This document shows, in pieces, positions 11,096 to 22,701 of a stretch of DNA of 64,000 bases. The stretch lies in contig QXCR01000013.1 in assembly GCA_004380135.1 (NCBI GenBank), positions 266,049-330,048 of the forward strand. The letters are read 5' to 3'. The stretch's first letter is position 1; the number at the start of each line of letters is the position of its first letter. The notes under the pieces are model-generated. The model ran no database searches, had not been told where the DNA came from, and saw nothing but the letters and a program-made list of their open reading frames with translations. Source of the stretch: Stemphylium vesicarium (taxonomy: Eukaryota; Ascomycota; Dothideomycetes; Pleosporales; Pleosporaceae). A program made the translations under genes and the position numbers.

Positions 11096-13307
11096 TTACC
11101 AGCAGGTACCAAACTTGCTCTGGCATCCCAGCATCTTCATGCAGGAGGTGATGCCGTAGCCGCATCGTCCACTCTTGCTGCAGCAGTTGCCGAAAACGTA
11201 GTTCTTGCAAGTAAAGCCCGTGCTTCCGCCGCAACGTCCGTTGGTTGACGTCTTCAGAGGAGCGGCAGATGTAGGTGTCGGGGCAGCCGAGGTTCGTGTG
11301 CTGGTAGTGCTGGCACGGGTGGATGTAGAGGCCGGGCGGGTAGACGTGGTCAAGCTGCGCGTCGAGGAGGACACGACCGGGCTGCGTGACGAGGTAATCG
11401 CAGGCACAGCGGGACCCGTGGCAGATTCCGACGTGCATTTACCGAGGAGAGGGTTGCAGCCAGTTCCGCAGTGGTCAACGCTGGCGCCACACCATCCATA
11501 CTGAGAGCAGCATTCACCCTCAAAGTAGCCGATGCAAGAGTAGCCATTAGCGCCACCACACGAGCCGTCGGTAGACATGACACCGTTGGGAAGTGCACTG
11601 GGCATGACACTGGGCGCAGCGGGACTGGATGTCGATCGAGCAGACGCCGATTGGGATGCGCCGGTGCTTACGGAAGGAGCAGCACTCGACGAAGAAATGC
11701 CGCACTTTCCAAACCCGCTCTGGCAACCTGTTCCGCAGTGGCCGTCGGTGTTTCCGCAAAAGCCGTACTGGGAACAGCATTCACCCTGAGAAAATCCTGT
11801 CAGTTTGATTAACCAATGACATACTCGACGATCTTGTCAAGTCTTACCGAGACATGTGAAGCCAGCAGCAGAGCCGCAGGTGCTGTCAGGAGACACTCCA
11901 GTAGGAGTAGCGACGGCGCCATTGGAAGTGGCACTTGATGCACCTGCAGAGGTGGCGGATCCAGAAGGCGGCGTGAAGACGGATGAGGAGGCAGGTCTGT
12001 CGGTAGGAGTGCGGTACCAGTTCGCCTCTGGCTCGCCCATGCATTCGCCCAACGTAACGAGCTTGTATCCCTTCTTGGTCATCACTTCAAGCATGTGTCC
12101 TGTGAGGTTCTGTGCTGTCTGCTGGTGGATATCGTGGGCAATAGCATGGAAGTTGTCTACAGCAGGGTTGCTGGGATCGATAGCGGCGTCAACCCTGTTC
12201 TTAGCGTTTTGGATCAGATCAGGCGTTACATTGTTGTAGTCTAGACTCTATTAGCAAGTGCATTGGGATCAGGAAAACATGAGCTGGCTAACCGTCGGTA
12301 CTAGGTGACATGTTAGTGCCGGTCTTGAATTAATGGGTTAGAAGATACTTACTCAAGATCGAAGTAGGAGACTACGTATCCCAAATCGGCAAGATCCTGT
12401 TGACATCCCGATGCAGGGGTACAAGAGGAGTAGGGTGGTCGCATGTACGTGGGAAATTTACCCATGATGTTTGTCAGGGCCATCTAGAGTGAAAAAAATT
12501 AAGTCAGTGAAAGTCTCATATGCGCCATGTGAGAACAGCACTCACCTCGTTCCTGACCATCTGGTCGTATCGCTGCTCCTTGGTAATGGTGCTAAGATCT
12601 TGATGCGACCAAGTGTGGCTAGCGACTTGATGTCCTTCGGCAATCATGCGAGAGATGATCGCAGACCAGCCCTTGCTCTTGTCATCGATAGCACCTTTGT
12701 TGATGTTGATACCGGTGACGAAGAAAGTGGCTTTAGCACCGTATGACTTGAACTGATCCAACACGTCGTTGGTGTAGATGTAAGGACCGTCATCATAGGT
12801 AATTGCGATCGTGCCAGGGGTGACACAGTCGTAGATGCCCTCTCCGCCGTAAACCTGGTTGCCGAGCTTGGTACGGGGGGTGTTGCGGGTGCTACCTCCA
12901 GAAGGAACCTGGTTGGCATCACAAGCAGGGCCGTATTGGAATTGACAGTCTGGTGCTATGCAGTAGTCCGCTAATCAGGCCAATGAAGTTAGCATTCCAC
13001 TCACATCCACCGGATAAATGGAAGTCTTACGTCCTTGTCCGCAATAACCTGCCGTGGAGCAGCAGTATCCTTCAGCACAGGTTGCGCCATTGGCAACGGG
13101 CCCGCATCGTCCATCTGCGCCGCCTTGACGCTTGTTCAAATGCTGCTCAGGGGCACCCTCAACATTGCGACCGTTGAGGATGTTTCTGCTCCTCAATCTA
13201 CCAAGGTCCTTGAACCCTGCTCCAACGATCTTAGGAATGTGGCCACCAGCATGAGCAGCCACGAGTGGCGCAACAAGCAGGGCTGCGGAGAGTTTGGTGA
13301 AGCGCAT
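11096..13307 (-). CDS. Secreted chitin deacetylase (CE4) with four CBM18 modules
   Basis: Six exons are supported: 13307-13031, 12970-12546, 12483-12353, an 8-nt microexon 12300-12293, 12240-11848 and 11796-11096, giving 644 residues. Order: signal peptide (MRFTKLSAALLVAPLVAAHA); a CBM18 chitin-binding module (RCGPVANGATCAEGYCC...YCGQGPDYC); a NodB/CE4 catalytic domain (about 120-345); a Ser/Thr/Ala linker; and three more CBM18 modules separated by Ser/Thr linkers. CE4 motifs are complete: TYDDGP, SHTWSH (metal histidines), RPPYSS, DLDTDDY and IAHDIH. The enzyme would remove acetyl groups from chitin in the wall or medium; in plant-associated fungi such enzymes can lessen chitin recognition, which is inference here. 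The frame closes exactly only if the microexon is used, since it supplies part of the DLDTDDY motif. Confidence 0.9.
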
Positions 13308-15247
13308 TGTCCTGATTAGTCAAGAACAGTCGACCTGGAATATTTCGATAGAATACGATTCTGAATACGAGCGAGTGTATGAAGGTGAGTGATCGACCAG
13401 TATTATGTACGATGAAAGTAAGAGGATGTTTAAACGAGTGACTGGACCCTTCGAACGGGTAGGTTGTGGAAGAGTGACCAAGAAGCAAAGACAACACAGG
13501 TCCCAGCACCCGGGATATATACCTACTCACGCACAGCCTGGATACCATTGGCGTGCCCAGATATTGGGAAAGGAACGACTTCGACGCCTGTCCAGCGTGT
13601 AGCGGGCTTGGCTATGGATGGCCGAGCCGCAGCGCGTGTCAGATCTTGCGATGGCTGATGCAGGAGGTAGCCGACGTTGAGCCCAACTCATGTAGTCAGT
13701 AATTAGGTCCCATTTGCTCTAGCGACTAGTCAAATCATGTAAGCCGGACGTCCCCCTTTACGAAGCATGCAAGGGATCCGTGGTGCTTTTTGGGGATGGT
13801 CATAAGAGATTCCCTGCTCGGGCCGTACTGTAGAAGATCTCATTCATGAGAATGCTGACAGCGATACTGCGCAGTTTAATCGTACATCGAAAGGGTAGGG
13901 GCTGTGTCTGCCCTGGCCAAGAACTACCCCTGGTCTCGTCTCCGGATCGGGATGCAGATCTCGTTAGCGCCCGCGGTTCGCGTAAAAAAAGATCCGTGAT
14001 TCCATCTCTGGAGTTCTCGGGTCCTACTCCAGGTTTCTGGTCAGGGGTGCACATTGTAGCTCATCTGCCTGCGGGCATGCGATTGCCTCATCCCGTCAAG
14101 CCAGCAGCTTCTTTCTTGCTGCAGCAGTATCGATTTCACTACAGTACATGAGCATCACTGCGATTGCCTGTCGATACCGTCGTTGAGGCGAGTAAGCACA
14201 GTCTTGCTTAGAGCTATAACAAGGCCGAAGAAGAGTTCGCCGCCGCCGTTTCGAATGGCGATAGGGGTGCCTAGCCGGCATGGTTCGCCGGCGTTTTCAA
14301 GGACTGCGATACGGGCTGCGATAGCTTCTTACCAACTACTGCGACATGACGGTATCCAGAAGTGGCAAATGCATGTTTCAATGGGAATTCCATTGTGGAA
14401 GAGATTGGGCGCGCCTATGACTGCAGTTGGTATATGACGATGCCGGTAGGATGGCGTGATAGGGCGATGCTTGGGCAAGCCTTGGCCTCTGCCTTTTAGC
14501 CTAGTAGATGAGTGATCGGATATCCTCTTCGTACCGGATGTTTGCCATTGGCCGCTCTCCGAATCTCCGAATCTCCGGGGCTTCCGCTTCAACCTGTGTT
14601 GTACGGATAATCTCAAAGAATGCGCTTACGAACAGAGTTGCGGAGAGCACCGTCGCACACAGCCGTTCGCAGGGTATCGCTGTACAGATTAGCTCTATAT
14701 AACTGTTAATGAAGGTCGACGTATTCCGAGGTTGGAATGCTTCCGCTGTGGTCGTCTCATTCTCTTTACAAGAAGGTCCATTCACCAGGGAACACTCGAG
14801 CCAGCTTGGATTTGTCGCAACTGCGCTTCGTCAGCGATTTTGACAACCAACTGCGCTTTGTCAGCGGCTTTAGCGGACCGACTGCGGTCTGAATCTTCTC
14901 GTCGAGTGCCCAGGTGTGGGGAACGAAGACGATTGCAGTAGCATCGAGTGAGCTTAAGGGTGAGAAACTTGCCCAAACTTCAAATCGAACAAAAATCTTC
15001 TCTAGCAGCAGCACATCATACTGTACTGCAGGCTTAAGCTTGCCGCTTTGCACACTGTTATAATTGTCGTGGAAAAGTCATGGTCTGGCTGTAGGCCTCT
15101 CAAGCGATGCGTTCCCAAGAGACGGGCTTGGCGCGCCGAGGTCCGAGCTCTGCACACTGTCGCGTGGTCTGCCGGGCAAAAAAAAGTCCTCCGGCCTCAC
15201 CACCACCCCTGAGGACCACGACACGACCTTCGCCACGGCAAAAAGGA
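13308..15247. other. Intergenic, gene-poor
   Basis: About 1.9 kb upstream of the chitin deacetylase gene. I see no gene. A small imperfect duplication (two copies of a 26-bp unit beginning AACTGCGCTT) lies at about 14817-14872. The rest is unremarkable. Confidence 0.45.
13515..13521 (-). promoter_or_regulatory. TATA-like box of the chitin deacetylase gene
   Basis: TATATAT on the minus strand, about 210 bp upstream of the start codon. It may serve as the core promoter; the distance implies a long 5' UTR. Confidence 0.4.
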
Positions 15248-15359
15248 TGGACTTGCAGGGAATCGAACCCTGGACCACTCCCAAGCTAGATGCTGTGTTG
15301 TTTGAAGAGCGCAGATCATTAGATGCTAAGGGAGTATTATACCACTAAACCACAAGCCC
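15248..15359 (-). tRNA. tRNA-Ala (AGC) with a 40-nt intron
   Basis: The minus strand folds as a full cloverleaf. The acceptor stem GGGCTTG pairs with CAAGTCC. The D-arm is GTTTAGTGGTATAAT. The anticodon stem CTCCC/GGGAG carries loop TTAGCA-T. The T-arm is CAGGG TTCGATT CCCTG, with discriminator A. The loop is interrupted after position 37 by 40 nt, the canonical place for a tRNA intron. Anticodon AGC reads GCU/GCC alanine codons. The D-stem has one non-pair (T13/T22), so a degenerate copy cannot be excluded. Confidence 0.8.
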
Positions 15360-18035
15360 GATTTTCAAGCTTGTTGTTGCTTGATTTGATGGAAATTTGA
15401 GCGACTGACGGATTTATATTAGCAGTAAAATCTTCGGTTCTGACGTAGGATTGGAACCTTTGGCCGGAAGTGGGTCGGATGCGGTCGAGACACACAGGGT
15501 GGAGACATGCATCCAGACTAGGGAACCGATCTCGAACCTATGGATGCCCCTTGCAGACCTGCAGCAAAAATGTCTGCCTTCTGCCTTCGTGTTTAGGGTT
15601 TTCGCCGTGGTCGGCGGAGCTCTCGTGTAACCATGCTGTTCAGCTAGCTTCCCTTTGATCTCTTCAACCTCCGTGTCGACTGCAACGTTGACGGACGTGT
15701 TCATGGCCTCGATGTTATGCTCGTGCGATAGCAGTGAACTGAGCCGATGGGTATGGATTTTCTTTTCTATCGCCATGTAAATGTTAGTAAGAGTAGGGCT
15801 TCGGATTTCAAACCACTCACCCTGTCAAAAATACCTCGGGGCACGTTACCTGCATCGTTTCATCCTTCCCAACCCATTTGGCTCCTTTTTCGTTAGACCT
15901 TAGTGACCAGCGAGCACAACGATGTAGAGGTAGGAACTGAGTGTTAACTGTAATCTAGGATAGCGATTCATCTACTATCTGCCTCTTGAGTCTTCATTCG
16001 TTTCACCTACTTCACTATTCCTCTTACTTTCTCACTTTCTTCTTGTGCTGTTTTGGGTCGCCCATTACTCTCGCATAATTCCCGACCATAGTTTCCGATT
16101 TGGCATCCGCTTCGCCTGCGACTTCTCGGTTTAGTTTGAGACTGCTGCTGTGTCAAGAGGGGTAGGGTCGTCCCCGATTGCTATGCTGCTTGAGTTGCTG
16201 CGCGCTAGATGATTCTGCTAGTTTATCGAGCTCGTATCTAGCTACCCGGTTAGATGAGTAGAGTAGTATCTCTGGGGTGCAAGTGTATGTGTGGGTAGCG
16301 GATGGGTGTGCGTGAAAGCTTTGTGGTGTTGGGAGCAAACTTCCCTGTGCCGCTTAGTGGAAGGGGAAGGAACGACGTGAGGAAGGAACGACACCTCGCA
16401 TGAGCCCTTCTGAATATGACATGTCGGTACAGAAGCAAAATGCTGCCCAGGTGATGCTTGCATTATCGCAGCAACCTGACTGATTTCTTCCGAGGCTACT
16501 ACATTTCACTGTTTTGGTTTTTCCGTTTGGCTCATCACCTTCTAGCCCTCCCTCACACGCTCCATGCTATTCCAACCTTATCTACAGCATCAAAACTCCC
16601 TCACATTAATCGCTAAGGCTATCGAGGAATTTTTCCTTTCCTTGGCACGAATCTGCAAGAGTGGTGAATATGAAGGACGTGATTCTAGTTACGAAAAACA
16701 CAAAACAATTGGACTTTACGAAAGCTACTGCTACACTACACTGTGATAACACAGCGGCCCAAGATAACGTGATGCAAACGCTAGAATACAGTCATAGTGT
16801 GTTGACAGCTCTTGTCATCCAGCACTTGAATGTTTGTAGGTTGAGGTCAGTGTTATTCTCAAGGGCTCCTCCTAAATGGCTTCATAAGGTGTGCAAATTG
16901 ATCGGTATTGCCTCTTATCCGCCATCACGCATGTAGTTGAATCGCGTCAGTAGTATACTAAAATGTCGCAAAAAATACAGGATTACGCTGTCGTGTGCAG
17001 CGAGTTCTACGGCAAGCATGCTACCTTCCATTCAGCCGAGACAATGCTCTTGCGCAGGCCGTTGAAAGATAAACCCGAATGAACACACTGCGGTCGAATG
17101 TAGAGTATCACTACAACATGATCACCAGCCTTTCCATCAGTGATGCTAAGGTCCTCGTCGCGACATCCTCATCCATGTCCATGCATCAACGCTGTAGCCC
17201 TGTGAAGGCTGAAAAGGCGCTTGTCGGTGGGGCGAGCGGATTCTAGAACTTCAAAGGTCCAACTGGGAATGCACCAAGCCTAGAGCGATTTTAATAGCGG
17301 AACAGTCCGTCGATTAGCCTTAGAATGCGCATTCAGGAAGAAGTTGCAAAAGAGGCGCTAATGCAATTGCGCCAGCATAACTGTTCATTGTTCTCCCTGA
17401 TATATTCGACCCACTCGGCCCTGCTAAACGGCGATAATATTATTTGCATGTCACGCCACCACGTGTGCGATCGTTCGGTTACGCGATCTATCCACGCCCG
17501 GTTAGCTGCATGTGTAGGCAGAGATCTGCACGAGGCCTGTCAAGCGATGCTGCCTTCTCCAATGACGTTGAACCCTTCGCAGAGGACACCCCCAATCACA
17601 CATGGATCCAAGCATAACCACACTGTACCGCGGACCGAGGGACAGTTCTTCCGGACCCTTACCGTACGCAAACCATAGTCAAAATGTCCCTCATTCCAGC
17701 AAACACCTCGACCCACACATTGGGAAGGAAAACGGTGAAGCTAGACCAAATTTCGCTTAGACTAGCGCAAACACAACCCGTGGGCAGATATTTTCAAATC
17801 GTTTTCGGTGCCCCTCGTTCCCTCCTACAACGATCCAAACCCCTCAGCTTCCGAATTAATCAATTGGCGGCAGTACGACTTGTGCGACTCTTTGAATCAT
17901 ATATTAGAAGGTACTATCTTCTAACGTCACTCCCTTACCTTTACGACACTTCAGTAAGAGCGATCCTGGCGTGGCGCCGCCTCTATAGAAGCAACCGCTG
18001 ACAAACTTCAGGTCTCTTCCTAAAAACCAAACAAA
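15360..18035. other. Intergenic, gene-poor
   Basis: About 2.7 kb between the tRNA and the zinc-knuckle gene. Open frames up to ~120 codons exist but show no recognisable family and no plausible splice continuations. The last few hundred bases are the promoter and 5' UTR of the zinc-knuckle gene. Confidence 0.45.
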
Positions 18036-18890
18036 ATGGACTACCAAGCACCTGTTGCTGGCGCCGGTGGCCGTGGCTGCTACAACTGTAAGTTGAATAC
18101 TACAGCCCCCACTGCGACCCCGCAGAGAGCAATCAAGCAGACCCCGGACATTCTTCGCATACCAGGTTGCGAAAGTCCAGGCCTCTTGCATTGTCCGTGA
18201 GAGATGACGAGTCAGTTCGCGTCAATCACCTGGACAGTCGCTGCTTGCCTCACTCCTCGGACCCTTGCTTGGTCCATACGCTGTGTACGCATTTGCTAAC
18301 GATATCCAGGCGGAGACGCATCTCACCGCGCTGCCGAGTGCCCCACCAAGGGTACCCCAACCTGCTACAACTGCGGCGAGAAGGGCCACGTTAGCCGTGA
18401 ATGCACCTCTCCCCAGGCTGAGAAGACCTGCTACCGCTGTGGTGGTACCGGCCACATCTCCCGCGAGTGCACCAAGGACGGTGGCGCCCCCATGGGCGGC
18501 CGTGGCGGCGGCAGCCAGGAGTGCTACAAGTGCGGCCAGGTCGGTCACATTGCCCGCAACTGCTCCCAGGGAGGCGGATACGGTGGTGCTGCCGGCGGAT
18601 ACGGAGGAGGCCGCGGTGGCTACGGCGGCGGTGCCGGTGGCTACGGCGGTGCTCGCCAGACCACCTGCTACTCGTGCGGTGGTTTCGGCCACATGAGCCG
18701 TGACTGCACCCAGGGCCAGAAGTGCTACAACTGTAAGTGCCAACTTGGGGATATCCGCATACCATGCTAACGTTTACCAGGCGGCGAGGTTGGTCACCTG
18801 TCCCGTGACTGCCCCCAGGAGACATCTTCTGAGCGTGTCTGCTACCGCTGCAAGCAGCCTGGCCACGTCCAGAGCGCTTGCCCCAACTAA
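18036..18890 (+). CDS. GIS2: Seven-CCHC zinc-knuckle nucleic-acid-binding protein (Gis2/CNBP type)
   Basis: Three exons (18036-18087, 18310-18732, 18781-18890; introns 222 and 48 bp) give 194 residues. Seven CX2CX4HX4C knuckles are visible: [84 protein letters not shown] and [14 protein letters not shown]. Between the fourth and fifth lies an RGG/GGY-rich linker of about 30 residues. This is the Gis2/Byr3/CNBP family of small cytoplasmic RNA- and single-stranded-DNA-binding proteins linked to translation and stress granules. Both introns interrupt the same codon of a knuckle (CYN^C). The first intron is long for this window and contains nothing I recognise. Confidence 0.93.
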
Positions 18891-19836
18891 GGTGGTTCTG
18901 GATTCCGTCGATGTTTTGATCTGGAAGGAGTTTCGATACTTCCGTCCGCTCTCATGTACGCATGACTGCGAGTCGGCTTTCCGATACTAGAGATTGCGCC
19001 CACGATGTGACGAATCATCGACATGATTACGATTTCTTTTCTTGTACATTTTCATTCTGCGGCTTGCTGCCGTTTTTCGACGCTTCACGAAAAGCATATC
19101 GTCGCCCGGGCATGATTGGACGGCCTTTTCCAGAGTTGGCTGTACTGTCAAGAGAGTTGGTTATCGGAAAAGTCTTGATCCAGGAAGAGCGTTTGGTGGG
19201 AGATACACTGTGTAGGTGGATAGGAGAGCGGATCCTTACGCGAGCAATGAATGGAGCAGTGCGTGGTCTGCACGTTGACTGTGGCTGTAGGAGAGCGAGG
19301 TCTCTTTTGGCGGATGACTGGTCTGTCGGTTGCGAGTAAGCAGCCGGTGACTCTGACTGAGGTTGAATAAAGAAACCAGAAAAGTCCCCACGATTGGGTG
19401 GGCTCCTCAACTTATACCGTGCCATTTTCATGCACCGTGATGGACGTGCGCTAAACTAGATTGAACCTGAGTGTGGGATGGTTGACATGTAGTACTCAGG
19501 TGTATGGGGCGAGGCATGGCCAGTGAACTTGGCAGTCTATTGGGTGCCATGTGCTGCTGGGGAGAATTAGAATTCAGAATGCATATGAGCGGCACATTGT
19601 AGAAGTAGTTTTTGAGATGTGTAGGATCTTGAGTACATGGTGTCGTGACGTCTGGGCTACGCGACGCCGCTGGTGGAATCGAAGGTCGCCAAGCCAAGTT
19701 GCGCCCGCGTTCGTTTACATCCCGCCCAAACCCTAAACAACATACAGCCAACGGCCTGCACGACTCAACCCACCACCAACGACGCGTCAATCGCACCAGC
19801 ACGCGCGCCAACGCTTCTTGACCGTATCCAACCACA
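18891..19836. other. Intergenic
   Basis: 3' UTR of the zinc-knuckle gene and promoter of the CENP-C gene. No other feature is supported; the antisense open frame at 19428-19835 has no family character. Confidence 0.5.
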
Positions 19837-22701
19837 ATGGCGCCCGCACGGAAGCGCGAAAATCGCGAAAATAATTATTACAACGTCGGTGTTCAGGGAA
19901 GGTACGCACAGGCGCTTTGGAACCAGGCGCGCAGATACTAACTTTGCGCAGAAAGACTGGCATCACTCTCGACGACAAAGGTGTATATGATGAACATGGC
20001 CTCGAACCCATATCCGGTATCTTCTCGTCGCCGGAGAAATCCCCGCCTAAGCGCGGTGAGAACGCGACAGGATCAGGGTCGATGGAACTTCAAGAAAGTG
20101 TGTTTGATATGAAGCGCTCTCACCCAGCGCAAGCTCAACAACGCAGAGAATTCATTCTGACAATCTCGACAGGCTCCATTCCAGAGTTTGCGCCATCGCA
20201 TCAACTCTTGCGCAACAGCCGGACGAACCTGCCTCCGCCCCGATCGCGCTCACCCAAAAAGACGACGCTCGGCTCCTCGCCGCGACGACAGTCATCCATG
20301 GTGCCGAGGGGAAGCTCCGCCGCCCCTTCTAGTCCCGTGCGCGCTTCGTCACATCCAATTGCTCGACGGCTCGATTTCGAACAAGATGAATCCAGTTTGC
20401 AGGAAACCCCGGCGCTGAGTGGATCAGGCGCGCGGCGTGGAAAGCGCTCAGACGTTTATGATATCCCTGAGGATGGCGAAGAGTCTCCGCTCCCAGAAGC
20501 AAGCGCGATGCTAGAGGAGAGCATTGTACAGGAGGAAATTACGGCAAACGAAGACTCCGTCGCAGTCGCGGAAGAAAGCTTTGTTGCGCAAATTGGAGAA
20601 GAATCAATGACGGGTGCTGAAGTCTTCGAGGAATTGGCTGAACAAGAAGAGTCGGAAATCACACCAGAGCCAGTCAAGCAACCAGCTAAGCGGGGCAGGA
20701 AGCGCAAAAGTGACGTTGTAGACGTCCCAGACGAAGATCAGACGGCCGCAGAGAAACCAAGGAAACGCGGACCTGCTGTGCAAGCTTCGGAACCGCAGAA
20801 GAAGAGCAAGAAGAACGCACCCACAGCTGCGCCACCGCGAAGATCACAACGCGTCTCCGACGTTAGCGAACTCGAACCCAGTGTTAGCGAGGCCCCTGCA
20901 GATACTATGATGGACCAATCTGAACAGGCTGAGGAAGCACCTGTCGCTCCGAAACGTCGAGGCCGACCGCCGCGAGTGCAGCCAGCGGCCGAGAAAGAGA
21001 ACACGACGACCAAATCGGCCAAGAATTCTGCTACAAAAGAGAAGAACGATGGGGTGTTCAAGAAGCCGGAAAGACCTGCCGGAAGACCCAAAGCCAACCC
21101 AGAGCCCAAGAGTAAACCGACAAGTGCTGAACCCAAGGCCAAGTCAGCACCCAAGCCGAAAGAGCCATCAAAAGAGAAATTAAAGAACAAGACACCTCTC
21201 ACAGATGACGATCCCGGCAAACTTGTAGATGTTTACGGCAATCCCATAAGCAAACAGGATCTTGACCAAATGTCTACTACTTCAGCTGGCTCAAGATTCG
21301 GACGTGGACGGCATCTCTCTGTGTATCGTGAAATGGACCCGGATAACGTTGCGCGTGTAGGAAGAACGGGCAGGCATCGCGTCGCGCCCATCGATTTCTG
21401 GAAGAACGATCACATCTCGTACGACGTTGACGGTAGCATGACGTCGATTGTGAAGAGCCAGGCAGTAGAGGAAAGCCGGAGACAGAACAAAAAGTACAAT
21501 TCCAAGGGCAAGAAGAAGAGGCTCACTATGGTCGAAGAAGAGGAGATCGAGCTCGATCCTTGGGAGGAGCAAGATGGCAGACTTATGGGCAACTACAAAG
21601 GCTTTGACCCGACTCTCAACAGCGCATCTGACGAGATCATCGAAGATGGTAAGTCAAAGTCTAGCACGCACGATAACATTCTGGCTAACTCCATCACAGC
21701 TGTCGCATGGGCTGAGAAGGGCATTCGTCCTCAAGAGGTAGGAGACGGCGGCTTCAAGTTCGCAAAGATTGGATCCAGCGGTTCATTCTTCAATTGGGGT
21801 CTCATCGAGCTCGGCCCTGACCAGATGAAGCGCACCAAGAACTCACGATTCATGCACATGGTCTTCAACGTGCAGTCTGGCACAGTCGAAGTTCGCATGC
21901 ACGAGAACGAGTTCACAGTTCACAAACAGGGCATCTGGCAAGTTCCTCGAGGTACGTTACTCTCTTTCCTTCCGCACTGTCCATCAATCTCCAGCAGCCC
22001 CCACGCACTTTCCCCAGTTACTTCCATTTCCGTTTTCCCGCGCTTTCCTCGTCTTTGTACGACAGCCGTTGCTTTATGCTCGACGCCAGACGGCATATTG
22101 CATGTACTATTGTGCACACAACCTTTCCGCGTTGTGCGCTCCTGTCTTGCAACGTCACACAGCTTCGGGATCAGGGGCGCCAAAGCGAACCAGGGGCAAG
22201 CGAGCAGACGATGCGAAGCGAACCCAATTCTCGTCGCCTGCAGCTGTTGTGGCGTCGGTATACGGCGTGCTGCAGCACACTGTGTACCATTTGACGCTCC
22301 AAGCCCTTGTTAGCCGATCCCATTGCACGACCTCTCGCCTTCCACTGGTTGGCTGAGGATCTGGGCGGCTACGGCGCACTGCGCCGCAAAACGAACGAAC
22401 GAACGGATTCCGTTTCATTTTCCCTCTTTTTTCTCTCGAAGTCTGGCTTTTTCTCAAGTTTCCTTCAAACACCCCCAGTTTTTTTACTTTCTCTCATCAC
22501 AATTGGCGCGTTTGCCGTGGCTTCATTTTTTTGTTCTGGTCATCGTCGCCCCCTGATTGGTGCGATTGTCATTTGCGTGTCACACGGAAATCTAACGGGG
22601 CGTCTGCAGGCAACACATATAGCATCAAGAACATCGGCAGCGGAACGGCTCGTGTGTTCTTTGCACAAGCCAAGGAGAAGAATGTTGACCCCGAGGAGTA
22701 A
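19837..22701 (+). CDS. MIF2: CENP-C/Mif2 inner kinetochore protein
   Basis: Four exons (19837-19901, 19952-21648, 21700-21951, 22610-22701) give about 701 residues. The N-terminus (NNYYNVGVQGRKTGITLDDK...LEPISGIFSSPEK) matches the Mif2 N-terminal region that contacts the outer kinetochore. A long charged, Lys/Pro-rich middle follows with an AT-hook-like KRRGRPPR near residue 355. The CENP-C motif that binds CENP-A nucleosomes is at about 492-512 (RTGRHRVAPIDFWKND). The C-terminus (588-701) is the cupin dimerisation fold, ending GNTYSIKNIGSGTARVFFAQ. Intron 2 (51 bp) has no in-frame stop and could be read through, but its splice sites are good. Intron 3 is 658 bp, far longer than neighbours, and splits the cupin; the frame and cupin sequence resume exactly at 22610. 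Confidence 0.92.

Noticed and set aside
15440..15560. tRNA-like T-arm motif (GGTTCCAATCC on the minus strand)
   Set aside because: The stem bases do not pair and no acceptor or anticodon stem could be drawn.
21952..22313. Read-through of CENP-C past 21951 to a stop at 22313
   Set aside because: It loses the end of the cupin fold; splicing to 22610 restores it exactly.
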